Part shown: positions 7,674 through 16,444 of the stretch, piece by piece
Numbering within the stretch: the first letter of the stretch is position 1
How the letters are laid out: the number at the start of each line of letters is the position of its first letter
NCBI GenBank assembly: GCA_965237775.1
Contig: OZ250155.1
Location: 310,001 to 374,000 of the forward strand
Length of the DNA: 64,000 bases
Reading direction: 5' to 3'
From: CATOSP01 sp965237775
GTDB lineage: Bacteria > Chloroflexota > Dehalococcoidia > Lucifugimonadales > UBA3495
The notes under the pieces: generated by a model
The model's database searches: none
Told to the model about the DNA's origin: nothing
Seen by the model: the letters and a program-made list of their open reading frames with translations, nothing else
Made by a program: the position numbers and the translations under genes

Positions 7674-8957
7674 ATGTTAAAAATCGGCCATGAGGTCGTC
7701 CGTCCTGGAAAACATCTCGGTGACGTGCCTGTCACCATTCCCGTACCAGAAGAGCTAGAAACCGTACCCGGCATTCCCCTTAACAACCGGGAGGTCGACT
7801 GGTACGCCCGTGAGTACCCTCTGGAATCGATCAACTTCACCGAACGCGCGTCCCGTGACTGGGCAAATGCCCTCAGGGACACCCACGCCGAGATGCGGGA
7901 GATTCGCAAAGAGCACGAGAAGCTGAACCGCGGCCTGGTGTTGGCTGGCCGGGCCACCAAGCGCATGGAGCCCACAGTAGAGCCCAGCGGCGAAGAGGTC
8001 TCCCAGCAGATCAAGGACAAAGCCCGCGATCTGGGATTCCTGGAAGTCGGCATCACAGCTTACGACCACCGCTACGAGTTCCAGAGCCGCAAGGGGTTCA
8101 ACGACTTGCCCCATGCCATCTGCTTGGCTTACGAGCAGGACTTCGAGCCCACCCAGACCATCCCCAGCGTCGACGCTGAGATTGTCCACTCCAGCACCTA
8201 CCGGACCCAGGCCGCCGCTGGCCTGGAGCTGGGAGACTTCATCCGGTCGCTGGGTTACATGGCCCACGTAATTCACTCGGGCGACGCCACTGGCCCGATG
8301 ATTCCCATGCACGTAGAGGCCGGTCTTGGCCAGCTCGGCGCATGCGGCTACCTGCTGACCCCTCACGAGGGCAATCGCTGCCGCCTGATGATGGTCACCA
8401 CCGACGCCAACGTCAGCTACGACGAGCCTGTCGACTACGGGATTCACGCCTTCTGTCAGGTCTGTCAGGTGTGCGTCAACCGCTGCCCGGGCCGCGCCCT
8501 CATGCGCGACAAGATCTGGTGGCGCGGTCTAGAGAAGAACAAGCTTTACTTCAAGCGCTGCCGCCCCGTAATGGCCCGCTACCTGGGCTGCGGTGTCTGC
8601 ATGAAGGTCTGCCCAATCCAGAAGTACGGCTTGCAGAGGGTCATGGACCACTACGCCCAGACCGGCCAGGTGTTGGGTAAGGGTTCCCACGACCTCGAAG
8701 GCTACACCCTCGAGGGCAAGGGTTACTTCGGCCCCGGCGAAATGCCGGTATTCGACCGCGATTTCTTCGACATGCCAACCGGCACCATCGAAGAGTACGC
8801 CATGGCGCGGCTGAAGTCTCAGTCCGCGGAGCAGGGCGAGATCACGATCGAAATGCTCGAGGAGCTAAAGGCCGACATTGAACGCTCCAAGAGCATAGAC
8901 GTCGAGACCCAGAACCGCATGATGGAGAACCTGGACATCGACGCCGACTACATCTAG
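7674..8957 (+). CDS. Cytosolic reductive-dehalogenase-like iron-sulfur protein
   Basis: 427 residues. The region DFIRSLGYMAHVIHSGDATGPMIPMHVEAGLGQLGACGYLLTP resembles the nitroreductase-like corrinoid-binding core of RdhA/QueG-type proteins. Two ferredoxin motifs follow: FCQVCQVCVNRCPG (about residues 260-272) and, after Cys in KRCRP, GCGVCMKVCPI (about 306-315). There is no Tat signal and no adjacent rdhB membrane anchor, so it is not a classical respiratory dehalogenase; epoxyqueuosine reductase is an alternative relative, but the length and tail differ. ATG 7674 is chosen over an open upstream frame because AAGGAG sits at 7663-7668. A terminator follows. Substrate unknown. Confidence 0.75.
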   Translation: MLKIGHEVVRPGKHLGDVPVTIPVPEELETVPGIPLNNREVDWYAREYPLESINFTERASRDWANALRDTHAEMREIRKEHEKLNRGLVLAGRATKRMEPTVEPSGEEVSQQIKDKARDLGFLEVGITAYDHRYEFQSRKGFNDLPHAICLAYEQDFEPTQTIPSVDAEIVHSSTYRTQAAAGLELGDFIRSLGYMAHVIHSGDATGPMIPMHVEAGLGQLGACGYLLTPHEGNRCRLMMVTTDANVSYDEPVDYGIHAFCQVCQVCVNRCPGRALMRDKIWWRGLEKNKLYFKRCRPVMARYLGCGVCMKVCPIQKYGLQRVMDHYAQTGQVLGKGSHDLEGYTLEGKGYFGPGEMPVFDRDFFDMPTGTIEEYAMARLKSQSAEQGEITIEMLEELKADIERSKSIDVETQNRMMENLDIDADYI

Positions 8958-8995
8958 CACACCCGCCGGCCATCCGGCCCGAAAGTGCCCATGCG

Positions 8996-9027
8996 AGAAG
9001 GCCCTGCATTAGCGGGGCCTTTTCTAA
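8996..9027 (+). terminator. Rho-independent terminator after the RdhA-like gene
   Basis: AGAAGGCCC ... GGGCCTTTTCT: a 9-bp GC-rich stem (with one extra G) around the loop TGCATTAGC, ending in TTTTCT. It lies 40 bp after the stop codon. Confidence 0.8.
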
Positions 9028-9165
9028 TCTTGCTTTATGCTCATAAGTGAGAGAGTTTCTTCGTCAACCATGCCTACTTCCTTCGGCCTGAGAAGAGGCC
9101 ATGTAGGTATTTCAGGCCTGCCGGTGGAGGCAATTCTAAAGATAACTTTGCTATAAACTCATGTC

Positions 9166-10363
9166 ATGGACCCCATAAGCAACTCGTATGCGCCTGGAGC
9201 GGGCACTCCGCCTCCGGAATTGGCCGGGCGTGATGTTATTCGTGAGAATGCGCGGATTGCTATAGCGCGGATAATACTCGGGCGACCCAGCAAGAGCATC
9301 CTGATGGTAGGCTTGCGTGGCGTCGGAAAAACTGTACTGCTAGACCGCATTCGGCAGGAGGCGGAAGCTCGTGGGGTCGTTGCGTTGCGAATCGAGGCGC
9401 CTGAAAACCGTTCGCTCCCCGCAACTCTGGCGCCCCAATTTGCGAACCGCCTTACTAAAACTCTCGAACAGGGAGGCCGCGAAGCAGTTGGCGAATCGGG
9501 CTCTTCGAGGACTTGCGGGGTTTGTTCGGGCTCTTAAGGTGAAGTACCAGGATATCGAGGTAGGTCTCGACTTCGATGCCGAGCCAGGATTGGCGGACAA
9601 CGGTGACTTGGAGTCCGACCTTCAGGAACTGTTCCAGGCTGTCGGTGCGGCTGCCAAAGAAGCCAAGACATGCGTCGCTCTCTTCGTTGACGAACTCCAA
9701 TACGTTAAGGAGGACGAACTTGCCGCGCTGATCACCGCACTGCACCGCACATCTCAGCAGCAACTCCCGGTGGTCATGCTCGGGGCTGGCCTACCCCAGG
9801 TCCGGGGCCGCATGGGAAAAGCGAAGTCCTATGCCGAGAGACTTTTCGAGTTCCCCGAAATCGGACCTTTAACCCCCGAAGACGCGAGGCTTGCCATAGC
9901 CAAACCCGCGAATGACCAAGGAGTGGAGATAGAAGCGGACGCTCTCGATGCCATCATATCCCAGACTCAATGCTATCCCTACTTTCTGCAGGAATGGGGG
10001 AAGCATGTATGGGATGTCGCTGAAGTTACCCCGATCACAACTTCCAATGTTGAAGTCGCCTCCAAACACGCCATAAGCACACTCGACGAGAGCTTTTTCT
10101 TGGTTAGGCTCGACAGGCTTACCCCCTCAGAACGGCGGTATGTGCGGGCCATGGCACAGCTCGGAGCGGGGCCTCACCGTTCTGGTGATATAGCCAATGA
10201 GTTGGATCGCGCCGTTAGCTCTTTGGCCCCGACGAGGAGCCAACTGATCAACAAAGGCATGATTTGGAGTCCGAGGCATGGGGACACCGCGTTTACCGTT
10301 CCGATGTTTGACGATTTTATGCTGCGTATCATGCCAGAAGATGATTGGCGAACGTCCCCGTAA
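9166..10363 (+). pseudogene. P-loop ATPase (ORC1/Cdc6-like AAA family), frameshifted
   Basis: Two overlapping frames make one ATPase. The first (from ATG 9166) carries Walker A GLRGVGKTVLLDRI; the second, open to 10363, carries Walker B CVALFVDELQYV, sensor-like VVMLGAGLP, the Arg-finger region MGKAKSYAERLFEFPEIGPL and a C-terminal winged helix (RRYVRAMAQLG...PTRSQLINKGMIW). The frames meet at about 9434-9441, where CCCCAATTTGCG would give ...APQLRTALLKLS if one T were absent. This is a one-base insertion in a homopolymer, either decay or a consensus error. A TATAAA at 9152-9157 ends 8 bp before the ATG, suggesting a leaderless transcript. Such ATPases often accompany mobile DNA. Confidence 0.75.
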
Positions 10364-10442
10364 CGGTCAGTAGATTCGGTATTCGCGGAGACCTTACCAT
10401 CCTGCCGACGGAATTCAGTAGCGGCGGCGATGCTCATCAAGG

Positions 10443-10934
10443 CTATTTGCACCCCTCAACTGGAACGGTGTGGCTCTCCCGCCTGGAGTCAGACACCACC
10501 AGGGAAACTTCGGACCCAGCGGGGAACTTGTCGGCGCTCGCGGAATACTCCCTGGTCTCCCCGGGTGGGACGGATATGTCGGACTTGACCCCCGGAGGCC
10601 TGTAGATGGCGCCGGACTCGCTCTTGAGCCGGAAGTTGCCAAACCTCAGCACGTCTTCAGTGTTCTCGATAGTGAAGGTGAGGTCGAGCTGGCCGCCGGC
10701 TTGCCACTCGCAACTTGCGATGACCACGTCTAGGCCGCTGGCTGAACGCCCTCTGCCTCGCGTCGTCTGCCCGGCGCCTTCCCGTACTACGCCCGTCGCG
10801 TTCTCCATGGGAAGTTGCGTGGCCTGTGTGTCTCGCTTGCCTTCATCCCCCGCCGGAGCGGCGGTCCCGCCGCACGCCGCCAAACTCAAAAGGCAGCCGG
10901 ACGCAACCAACAAGAATAGCTTCCTGCAACTCAA
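10443..10934 (-). CDS. Predicted secreted lipoprotein, unknown function
   Basis: 163 residues from a TTG start with GGGGAGG seven bases upstream. The N-terminus is a lipoprotein signal: charged MSCRK, hydrophobic LFLLVASGCLLSL, then lipobox LAAC (Cys20). A low-complexity Gly/Ala/Arg linker leads to a small domain, DLTFTIENTEDVLRFGNFRLKSESGAIYRPP and a later ISVPPGETREYSASAD, reminiscent of immunoglobulin-like/DUF4352-type extracellular domains. A single Cys near the end (EGCK) could pair with the internal Cys (ASCEW). It stands convergent to the upstream ATPase, and no partner is evident. Confidence 0.75.
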   Translation of the reverse strand: MSCRKLFLLVASGCLLSLAACGGTAAPAGDEGKRDTQATQLPMENATGVVREGAGQTTRGRGRSASGLDVVIASCEWQAGGQLDLTFTIENTEDVLRFGNFRLKSESGAIYRPPGVKSDISVPPGETREYSASADKFPAGSEVSLVVSDSRRESHTVPVEGCK

Positions 10935-11082
10935 GACTCGACCTCCCCTCGTGGTTTTGTGCTGATGGAATCGCGGGACTGGGCCATCACCGACGAAGAC
11001 GTGTCACCCCGTCGCCAGTATGATACTATGACCGCGCATTCCCCTCAGCGACCACAACTGGACTATTGCTCGGAGGCAGAAA

Positions 11083-13398
11083 ATGCTCGATTACAAACCC
11101 AACATCGTTCTTTCGAACAGAGAATACAACGTGGTGGGTTCCCGTCCCATACGGCACGATGGAGCGGATAAAGTCACCGGGCGCGCCAGGTACGGGGCTG
11201 ACATATCCCTGCCCGGAATGCTCTACGGCAAGATACTCCGCAGCCCCCACGCCCACGCGAGGATCAAGTCCATCGACACCAGTCGCGCGGAGGCGCTTCC
11301 CGGAGTCAAGGCCGTCGTAACCTCCGACGAGATGGCCCAACCTTCAGGCAACATCGCCGACCTGGCAGAAGGCTCACTGGCCAACGCCCGCTTCATGAGT
11401 AACAACATTCTGGCCAAAGACAAAGTTCTCTACAAGGGCCATGCCGTGGCCGGTGTGGCCGCCACCAACTCCCACGTGGCAGAGCAGGCGTTAGCGCTGA
11501 TCGACGTCGAATACGAGGCGCTTCCCCCGATCTTGGACGTGATGGACGCTGTCAAGGACGGCGCGCCATTGGTCCATGAGCGGCTTGCCAACCAATACAA
11601 CGCGTCCTCCCGGGCCGGAGGCACGCGGTCACCGGAAGACGACGAGGCAAGCACCAACATCGCCAACCGGTTCGAGCATAAGTTGGGCGACCTGGAGAAG
11701 GGTTTCCAGGAAGCCGACGTGATTGTCGAGAAAGAGGTTTCAACGGTCGCCGTCCATCAGGGTTACATCGAGCCCCATTCCGCCACCGCCATGTGGCACC
11801 AGGATGGCAACCTGACAGTCTGGTCCAGCAGCCAGGGACACTTTTCTGTGCGCGAGAATACGGCCCGCATGTTGGACATCCCGGTGTCCAAGGTCAAGGC
11901 CATACCCATGGAGATCGGCGGCGGGTTTGGGGCCAAGCTGGCCGTTTACCTGGAGCCTGTTGCGGCCCTGCTCGCCCGTAAAGCCGGAAACCCAGTGAAG
12001 GTCACCATGAGCCGGACCGAGGTGTTCGAGGGCACAGGACCCACATCCGGAACGCACATCAAGGTCAAGCTAGGCGCAACCCGCGACGGACGGCTGGTCG
12101 CCGGCGAGGCCCACCTTTATTTCGAGGCTGGCGCGTTCCCCGGGTCGCCCGTGCCGGGCGGCGCTCAGTGCATGATGGCCGCCTACGACATTCCAAACGC
12201 CTACATCGAAGGATTCGACGTGGTCGTAAACCGGCCCAAGACATCCGCCTACCGCGCGCCCGGTTCACCCGCCGCGGCCTTCGCCATGGAAACGGCCATC
12301 GACGAGCTTTGCGAGAAGCTGGAGATGGACCCACTCGAATTCCGCCTGCTCAACAGCGCCAAGGAAGGCACGCGCCGGGTCACCGGGCCCTTGATGCCGT
12401 TGGTCGGGTTCGTGGAAACCCTGGAAGCCGCCAAGTCTCATCCCCACTACAACACTCCGTTGGACGGGCCGTTCCGGGGCAGGGGCGTGGCCACCGGCTT
12501 CTGGGGCAACGGCACCGGCCCTTCCTGCGCCACGGCAACCGTGAACCCTGATGGAACGGTCAACCTGATCGAGGGCTCTCCCGACATCGGAGGCACGCGG
12601 GCCTCTGTGTCCCAGCAACTCGCCGAGGTCCTGGGAATTCCCGCCGAAAACGTCAAACCCCAGGTAGGAGACACCGACACCATCGGCTTCACTTCCAACA
12701 CCGGCGGCAGCGGTGTTACTTTTAAGACGGGTTGGGCGTCCTACGAAGCGGCCCTGGACATCAAGCAGCAGATGATCGCCCGAGCGGCCAAGATCTGGGA
12801 GGTCTCACCGGAGGACGTAGAGTACGAAGGCGGGGTTCTCCAGCACAAGTCCGACCCGGAACTGCAACTGACCTTCCGCCAGATGGCGGCCAGGCAGAAC
12901 CCCACCGGCGGTCCCATTGTTGGACGGGCGGGAGTTAACCCCGGAGGAGCCGGACCAGCCATCGCCACCCACATCGTAGACCTTGAAGTCGACCCGGAGA
13001 CAGGCAAAGTGGAAATCCTCCGGTACACGGCGGTCCAGGACGCGGGCAAAGCCATTCATCCCAGCTACGTTGAAGGACAGATTCAAGGCGGCGTGGCCCA
13101 AGGGATCGGCTGGGCTTTGAACGAAGAATACTTTGTGAACGACCAAGGTCACATGCTCAATTCCAGCTTCCTGGACTACCGGATGCCCATTTCGCTGGAC
13201 CTGCCGATGATCGACACCGTGATCGTTGAGCAGGCAAACCCGGCCCATCCCTACGGCGTAAGGGGTGTGGGGGAGGTCCCCATAGTCCCGCCCATGGCCG
13301 CCATTTCCAACGCCCTCCACGACGCTCTGGGAGTCCGACTTAACCAGCTACCCATGAACCCTGGACGCATCCTTGAAGCCCTTTGGCGGAAAGAGTAA
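11083..13398 (+). CDS. Xanthine dehydrogenase/CO dehydrogenase-family molybdopterin-binding large subunit
   Basis: 771 residues, the usual length of CoxL/XdhB-type subunits. It begins with GSRPIRHDGADKVTGRARYGADI, then shows the molybdopterin motif EIGGGFGAKLAVYLEP, ETAIDELCEKLEMDPLEFRLLN, GSPDIGGTRASVSQQLAEVLG, and ending with YGVRGVGEVPIVPPMAAISNA, whose Glu is the conserved catalytic base. GGAGG at 11073-11077 supports the ATG. The FAD and [2Fe-2S] subunits that normally accompany it are absent on either side, so electron transfer partners must be elsewhere or unusual. Substrate cannot be assigned; the nicotinate/aldehyde/xanthine/CO clades all share these motifs. Confidence 0.88.
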   Translation: MLDYKPNIVLSNREYNVVGSRPIRHDGADKVTGRARYGADISLPGMLYGKILRSPHAHARIKSIDTSRAEALPGVKAVVTSDEMAQPSGNIADLAEGSLANARFMSNNILAKDKVLYKGHAVAGVAATNSHVAEQALALIDVEYEALPPILDVMDAVKDGAPLVHERLANQYNASSRAGGTRSPEDDEASTNIANRFEHKLGDLEKGFQEADVIVEKEVSTVAVHQGYIEPHSATAMWHQDGNLTVWSSSQGHFSVRENTARMLDIPVSKVKAIPMEIGGGFGAKLAVYLEPVAALLARKAGNPVKVTMSRTEVFEGTGPTSGTHIKVKLGATRDGRLVAGEAHLYFEAGAFPGSPVPGGAQCMMAAYDIPNAYIEGFDVVVNRPKTSAYRAPGSPAAAFAMETAIDELCEKLEMDPLEFRLLNSAKEGTRRVTGPLMPLVGFVETLEAAKSHPHYNTPLDGPFRGRGVATGFWGNGTGPSCATATVNPDGTVNLIEGSPDIGGTRASVSQQLAEVLGIPAENVKPQVGDTDTIGFTSNTGGSGVTFKTGWASYEAALDIKQQMIARAAKIWEVSPEDVEYEGGVLQHKSDPELQLTFRQMAARQNPTGGPIVGRAGVNPGGAGPAIATHIVDLEVDPETGKVEILRYTAVQDAGKAIHPSYVEGQIQGGVAQGIGWALNEEYFVNDQGHMLNSSFLDYRMPISLDLPMIDTVIVEQANPAHPYGVRGVGEVPIVPPMAAISNALHDALGVRLNQLPMNPGRILEALWRKE

Positions 13399-13403
13399 AT
13401 CCA

Positions 13404-13922
13404 GTGGCCCGCCTGCCGGATATCCCGGCTTCCCAGCTTCCACCGCAAATGCAATCCGTGTACGGCAAGGTAACCGGCCCGGGGTCGGGCCTTGCCGCCA
13501 CATTCAGCGCGTTATTCAACAGCCCGGACGCCGCTCAGACCGTCGCCGGTCTGGACCAGTGGGTCCAGGACAGGTCGGGGCTGGAAGATTGGATACGCCT
13601 CACCGTGGCGCTTACCGTGGCCCACGAACGCGGCAACCAACCCCTTTGGGAGGCGTTCGAACCTCAAGCCCGCCAGGCTGGAGTGAATGAGGCGGTCATC
13701 GACGGAATCTCCGCGGGCACCGCCCCTCGCAGGCTCTTGCCCAAAGACGGCATTTGGGTCCAGTTCGCCCTGGAAATCCTGCGGGGTGAGGTGCGAGACT
13801 CCACCTGGGCCGCCGTAACCCACCTGGCAGGCGACACCGGGGCCACAGCCCTAGCCCTAACCACCACCTACTACGAAATGATGGCAAGGCTGAATGGGGC
13901 GTTTGGGTTGGATAGGGCGTAG
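13404..13922 (+). CDS. Carboxymuconolactone-decarboxylase/AhpD-fold protein lacking cysteines
   Basis: 172 residues from GTG 13404; a TTG at 13383 would overlap the preceding gene. FNSPDAAQTVAGLDQWVQDRSGLEDWIRLTVALTVAHERGNQPLWEAF matches the CMD/AhpD helical fold. The redox CxxC pair of true AhpD is missing; the protein has no Cys at all, so it is not an alkylhydroperoxidase of the thiol type. It follows the molybdopterin subunit by 5 bp, so the two are likely co-transcribed and may act on the same substrate (inference). Confidence 0.75.
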   Translation: MARLPDIPASQLPPQMQSVYGKVTGPGSGLAATFSALFNSPDAAQTVAGLDQWVQDRSGLEDWIRLTVALTVAHERGNQPLWEAFEPQARQAGVNEAVIDGISAGTAPRRLLPKDGIWVQFALEILRGEVRDSTWAAVTHLAGDTGATALALTTTYYEMMARLNGAFGLDRA

Positions 13923-13963
13923 AGGGAAAGCTTCACGTCCACTAACCCGGCGATCCTGGCCTT

Positions 13964-15445
13964 CTATTCTGAAAGAGCGTATAGATTTCCGTCTTGTGAG
14001 ACCACGTAGATCGTGTCTCCGACGGTAACGGGGGCATCGAATATGCTCCCGTTACCGACGTAAAACTCCCATCTCACAGTTCCGCCGTCGGCATCCAAAC
14101 CCAAGACCTCGCCTGAATTGGTCCCTACAAGGACCGTGTCTCCGGCAACGCTCGCAGGAGACGTAATTTCCCGCCCCAAGTCAGTGTTCCACAGCCGTTC
14201 TCCTGTAGCGACGTCTCGGGCCAGAACCATGCCTTGAGCGGTGGTCGAGTACACACCAGAGGGACCGATGGCTGGTGTCTGCACCAGGTCCCCGCCGACT
14301 CGCCAGACCCATACAGTGCCCTTTTGGATCGGCACCTCGGAATATACCCGGGCCTCGTAGAGCTTGACTTCCCAGTAGAAGGCGGACCTTCCCAGCGGCC
14401 GCGTGATGGCCTGACGATCTATCGCCCAGATGATCCCACCGTCGGAGTTGAAGTACACTCTATCCCCTGCAACCGCCGCGCTTCCGAAACTGTTCCTTCG
14501 CCGCTCCGTATCAAAGATCAACCTCCTCCTTCCAGTGGCCGCATCCAGCACGTAGACCACGCTGCCTTCCGACACAACCACCACGACGCCGTCCTGATAG
14601 GCCACTCTGGAAACGATGCCTTCTCCAGTCTGGAAGGACCAGCGTCTCGTTCCATCGGATACATCCATCGCAGCCAATAATCCGTTCAACGTGGCGGCAA
14701 AAACCGTTCCATCCGCAACCACAGGAGCAGCGTAGATCAGACCGCCCAATTTCTCCTGCCAAGCGGGTGTTCCAGTCCCCCTGTCCAAGGCGATTAAGTC
14801 ACCCGACCGAAGCGCTCCGATCACCAAGTTCCCGGCAACCACGGGGGAAACCCTGGATGGGGAATCGCCTGAATATTGCCAGACGGTCCGGCCCGTGTCG
14901 GCGTCGAGCGACAAGATTCGTCCATCTTCGGTGGAGACGTACACGTGGCCTTCGGACACGGCGGGAGGAGAGACAAGTGGGGATCGAGTTTCATACTCCC
15001 AGTCCATGCCAGTGGAAAAGCTCCACTTAACCCTGGTAGGCACAGGGGGATTCTGAGGAGTGAAGCTCGTGTTGCCGGAGTCCCTGCCTTGCTGTGCCCA
15101 GGCGTCAACTCCTGAGTCGGCAACCATATTCGTTGAAGCTTTAGGCGGAGGGAAAATCAGAGGTGTGAGATCGTAAAGCACGAATATCCGCCACACCATC
15201 AAGAACACGAGCGCTGCGATTGCCAGCAGGATTGGGCCTCGGCCAGCGACGCGCCTTATCCTGCGCCTGCGCCGCGATAGTAGCTCACCTTCGTCGGCTG
15301 TCACCGGGACAACACCCGTGAGAGGACGCCAGCATTTTCGGCAGGCACGGGCCTTCGCGGGGTTGGTGGTCCAACACACTGAGCAGACTAATACTCGGTC
15401 CGCTCCTTGCACCGAGGCATCATCGGTTACGGAGTCTTTGACCAT
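13964..15445 (-). CDS. Membrane-anchored PQQ-like beta-propeller protein with N-terminal zinc ribbon
   Basis: 493 residues. Order: a short zinc ribbon (LVCSVCWTTNPAKARACRKCWRPL, CxxC...CxxC), a basic stretch, one membrane segment (PILLAIAALVFLMVWRIFVLY), then an extracytoplasmic beta-propeller of repeated blades such as VYVSTEDGRILSLDADTGRTVWQ, VFAATLNGLLAAMD and IYVVSQDGNLYALSE, the PQQ/BamB-type repeat. The tryptophan-docking blade motif DADTGRTVW is clear. No quinoprotein active-site residues can be claimed; scaffold or binding function is more likely. It lies 70 bp downstream of the permease genes, same strand, so possibly the last gene of that operon. Confidence 0.85.
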   Translation of the reverse strand: MVKDSVTDDASVQGADRVLVCSVCWTTNPAKARACRKCWRPLTGVVPVTADEGELLSRRRRRIRRVAGRGPILLAIAALVFLMVWRIFVLYDLTPLIFPPPKASTNMVADSGVDAWAQQGRDSGNTSFTPQNPPVPTRVKWSFSTGMDWEYETRSPLVSPPAVSEGHVYVSTEDGRILSLDADTGRTVWQYSGDSPSRVSPVVAGNLVIGALRSGDLIALDRGTGTPAWQEKLGGLIYAAPVVADGTVFAATLNGLLAAMDVSDGTRRWSFQTGEGIVSRVAYQDGVVVVVSEGSVVYVLDAATGRRRLIFDTERRRNSFGSAAVAGDRVYFNSDGGIIWAIDRQAITRPLGRSAFYWEVKLYEARVYSEVPIQKGTVWVWRVGGDLVQTPAIGPSGVYSTTAQGMVLARDVATGERLWNTDLGREITSPASVAGDTVLVGTNSGEVLGLDADGGTVRWEFYVGNGSIFDAPVTVGDTIYVVSQDGNLYALSE

Positions 15446-15515
15446 TCGGTCAGTAGATCAGAGGAATAGCCCCGGCAAACTGGGCCCGCAGCTCCGCAAT
15501 AAGTCATTAGCCAGG

Positions 15516-16421
15516 TTAACGACCCCTCAGCTTGGGGTCCAGTACGTCCCGCAACGCATCTCCGAGCAAGTTAACGCCAAACACCGCCAGTGCGATCGCG
15601 ATGCCCGATGAGAGCGCAATCCAGGGAGCCGACTTGATAAATTCTTGGGATGCCCTGGCCAACATACCGCCCCAGCTGGGGACGTCCCCAGGAATGCCTA
15701 GCCCCAAAAAGCTGAGTGACGCCTCAGTGATGATTGCCGTCCCCAACGTGATTGTCGCGAGGATTATGTACAGGGCAAAGCAATTGGGCATGATATGTCG
15801 GAAGACGATGCGTGTCGGAGACATCCCGATGGCGCGGGCAGCCAGGATATAGTCCATCTCTTTCAAACTTAGGACCTGGGAGCGAATGGTCCGAGAAGCG
15901 CCCGGCCACAGAACAGCAATAAGGGCGTATATAACATTATTTACGGAGGAACCCAGGACAGCGATCAGGGTCAAAGCCAGGATGATTCCAGGGAACGCGA
16001 TCATTGCATCGACCAGACGCTGGAAGACCAGGTCGAAGGTTCCGCCAATGTAGGCGCTTACGCTGCCGAGCACGAACCCCAGGGTAATCCCCGCCGCTAC
16101 GCTGAGCAGCCCGACATATAGCGAGATTCGAGCGCCGTAGAAGACCCGGCTCATGACATCCCTTCCGAGCTGATCGGTACCCAGTGGATAGGACAATTGG
16201 GGAGGCGCTTTCCGGTTGTCCGCAAAAATTTCATAAGGATCGTATGGAGAAATCCATGGAGCAAATAGAGCAATCACCACCAGGATCAGCAGAATCGCTC
16301 CACCTGCTGCCCCTATTGGTTTTCTTTTTGAGAAGGTGAGTACCGTCTGCCAGAGCCGGTGGGGCGGCCTAACTGCCTCTAGCTCTGAAAGACCCTCTTC
16401 TGTCCTGTTCCCAACGATCAT
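15516..16421 (-). CDS. Dipeptide/oligopeptide-type ABC transporter permease (DppC/OppC family)
   Basis: 301 residues. An N-terminal membrane helix (AGGAILLILVVIALFAPWISPYDP), then the OppC_N signature PPQLSYPLGTDQLGRDVMSRVFYGARISLYVG and the permease domain with the EAA-type loop ILAARAIGMSPTRIVFRHIMPN. It forms the inner-membrane pore with the DppB-like protein 23 bp upstream. ATPase subunits are not in the neighbourhood. Confidence 0.92.
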   Translation of the reverse strand: MIVGNRTEEGLSELEAVRPPHRLWQTVLTFSKRKPIGAAGGAILLILVVIALFAPWISPYDPYEIFADNRKAPPQLSYPLGTDQLGRDVMSRVFYGARISLYVGLLSVAAGITLGFVLGSVSAYIGGTFDLVFQRLVDAMIAFPGIILALTLIAVLGSSVNNVIYALIAVLWPGASRTIRSQVLSLKEMDYILAARAIGMSPTRIVFRHIMPNCFALYIILATITLGTAIITEASLSFLGLGIPGDVPSWGGMLARASQEFIKSAPWIALSSGIAIALAVFGVNLLGDALRDVLDPKLRGR

Positions 16422-16444
16422 GGCGACTCCAGTAGCCGGGTTTT

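Noticed and set aside
9434..9441. Programmed frameshift in the ORC-like ATPase
   Set aside because: CAATTTGCG is not a recognised slippery heptamer and the family is not known to use recoding; a one-base insertion is simpler.
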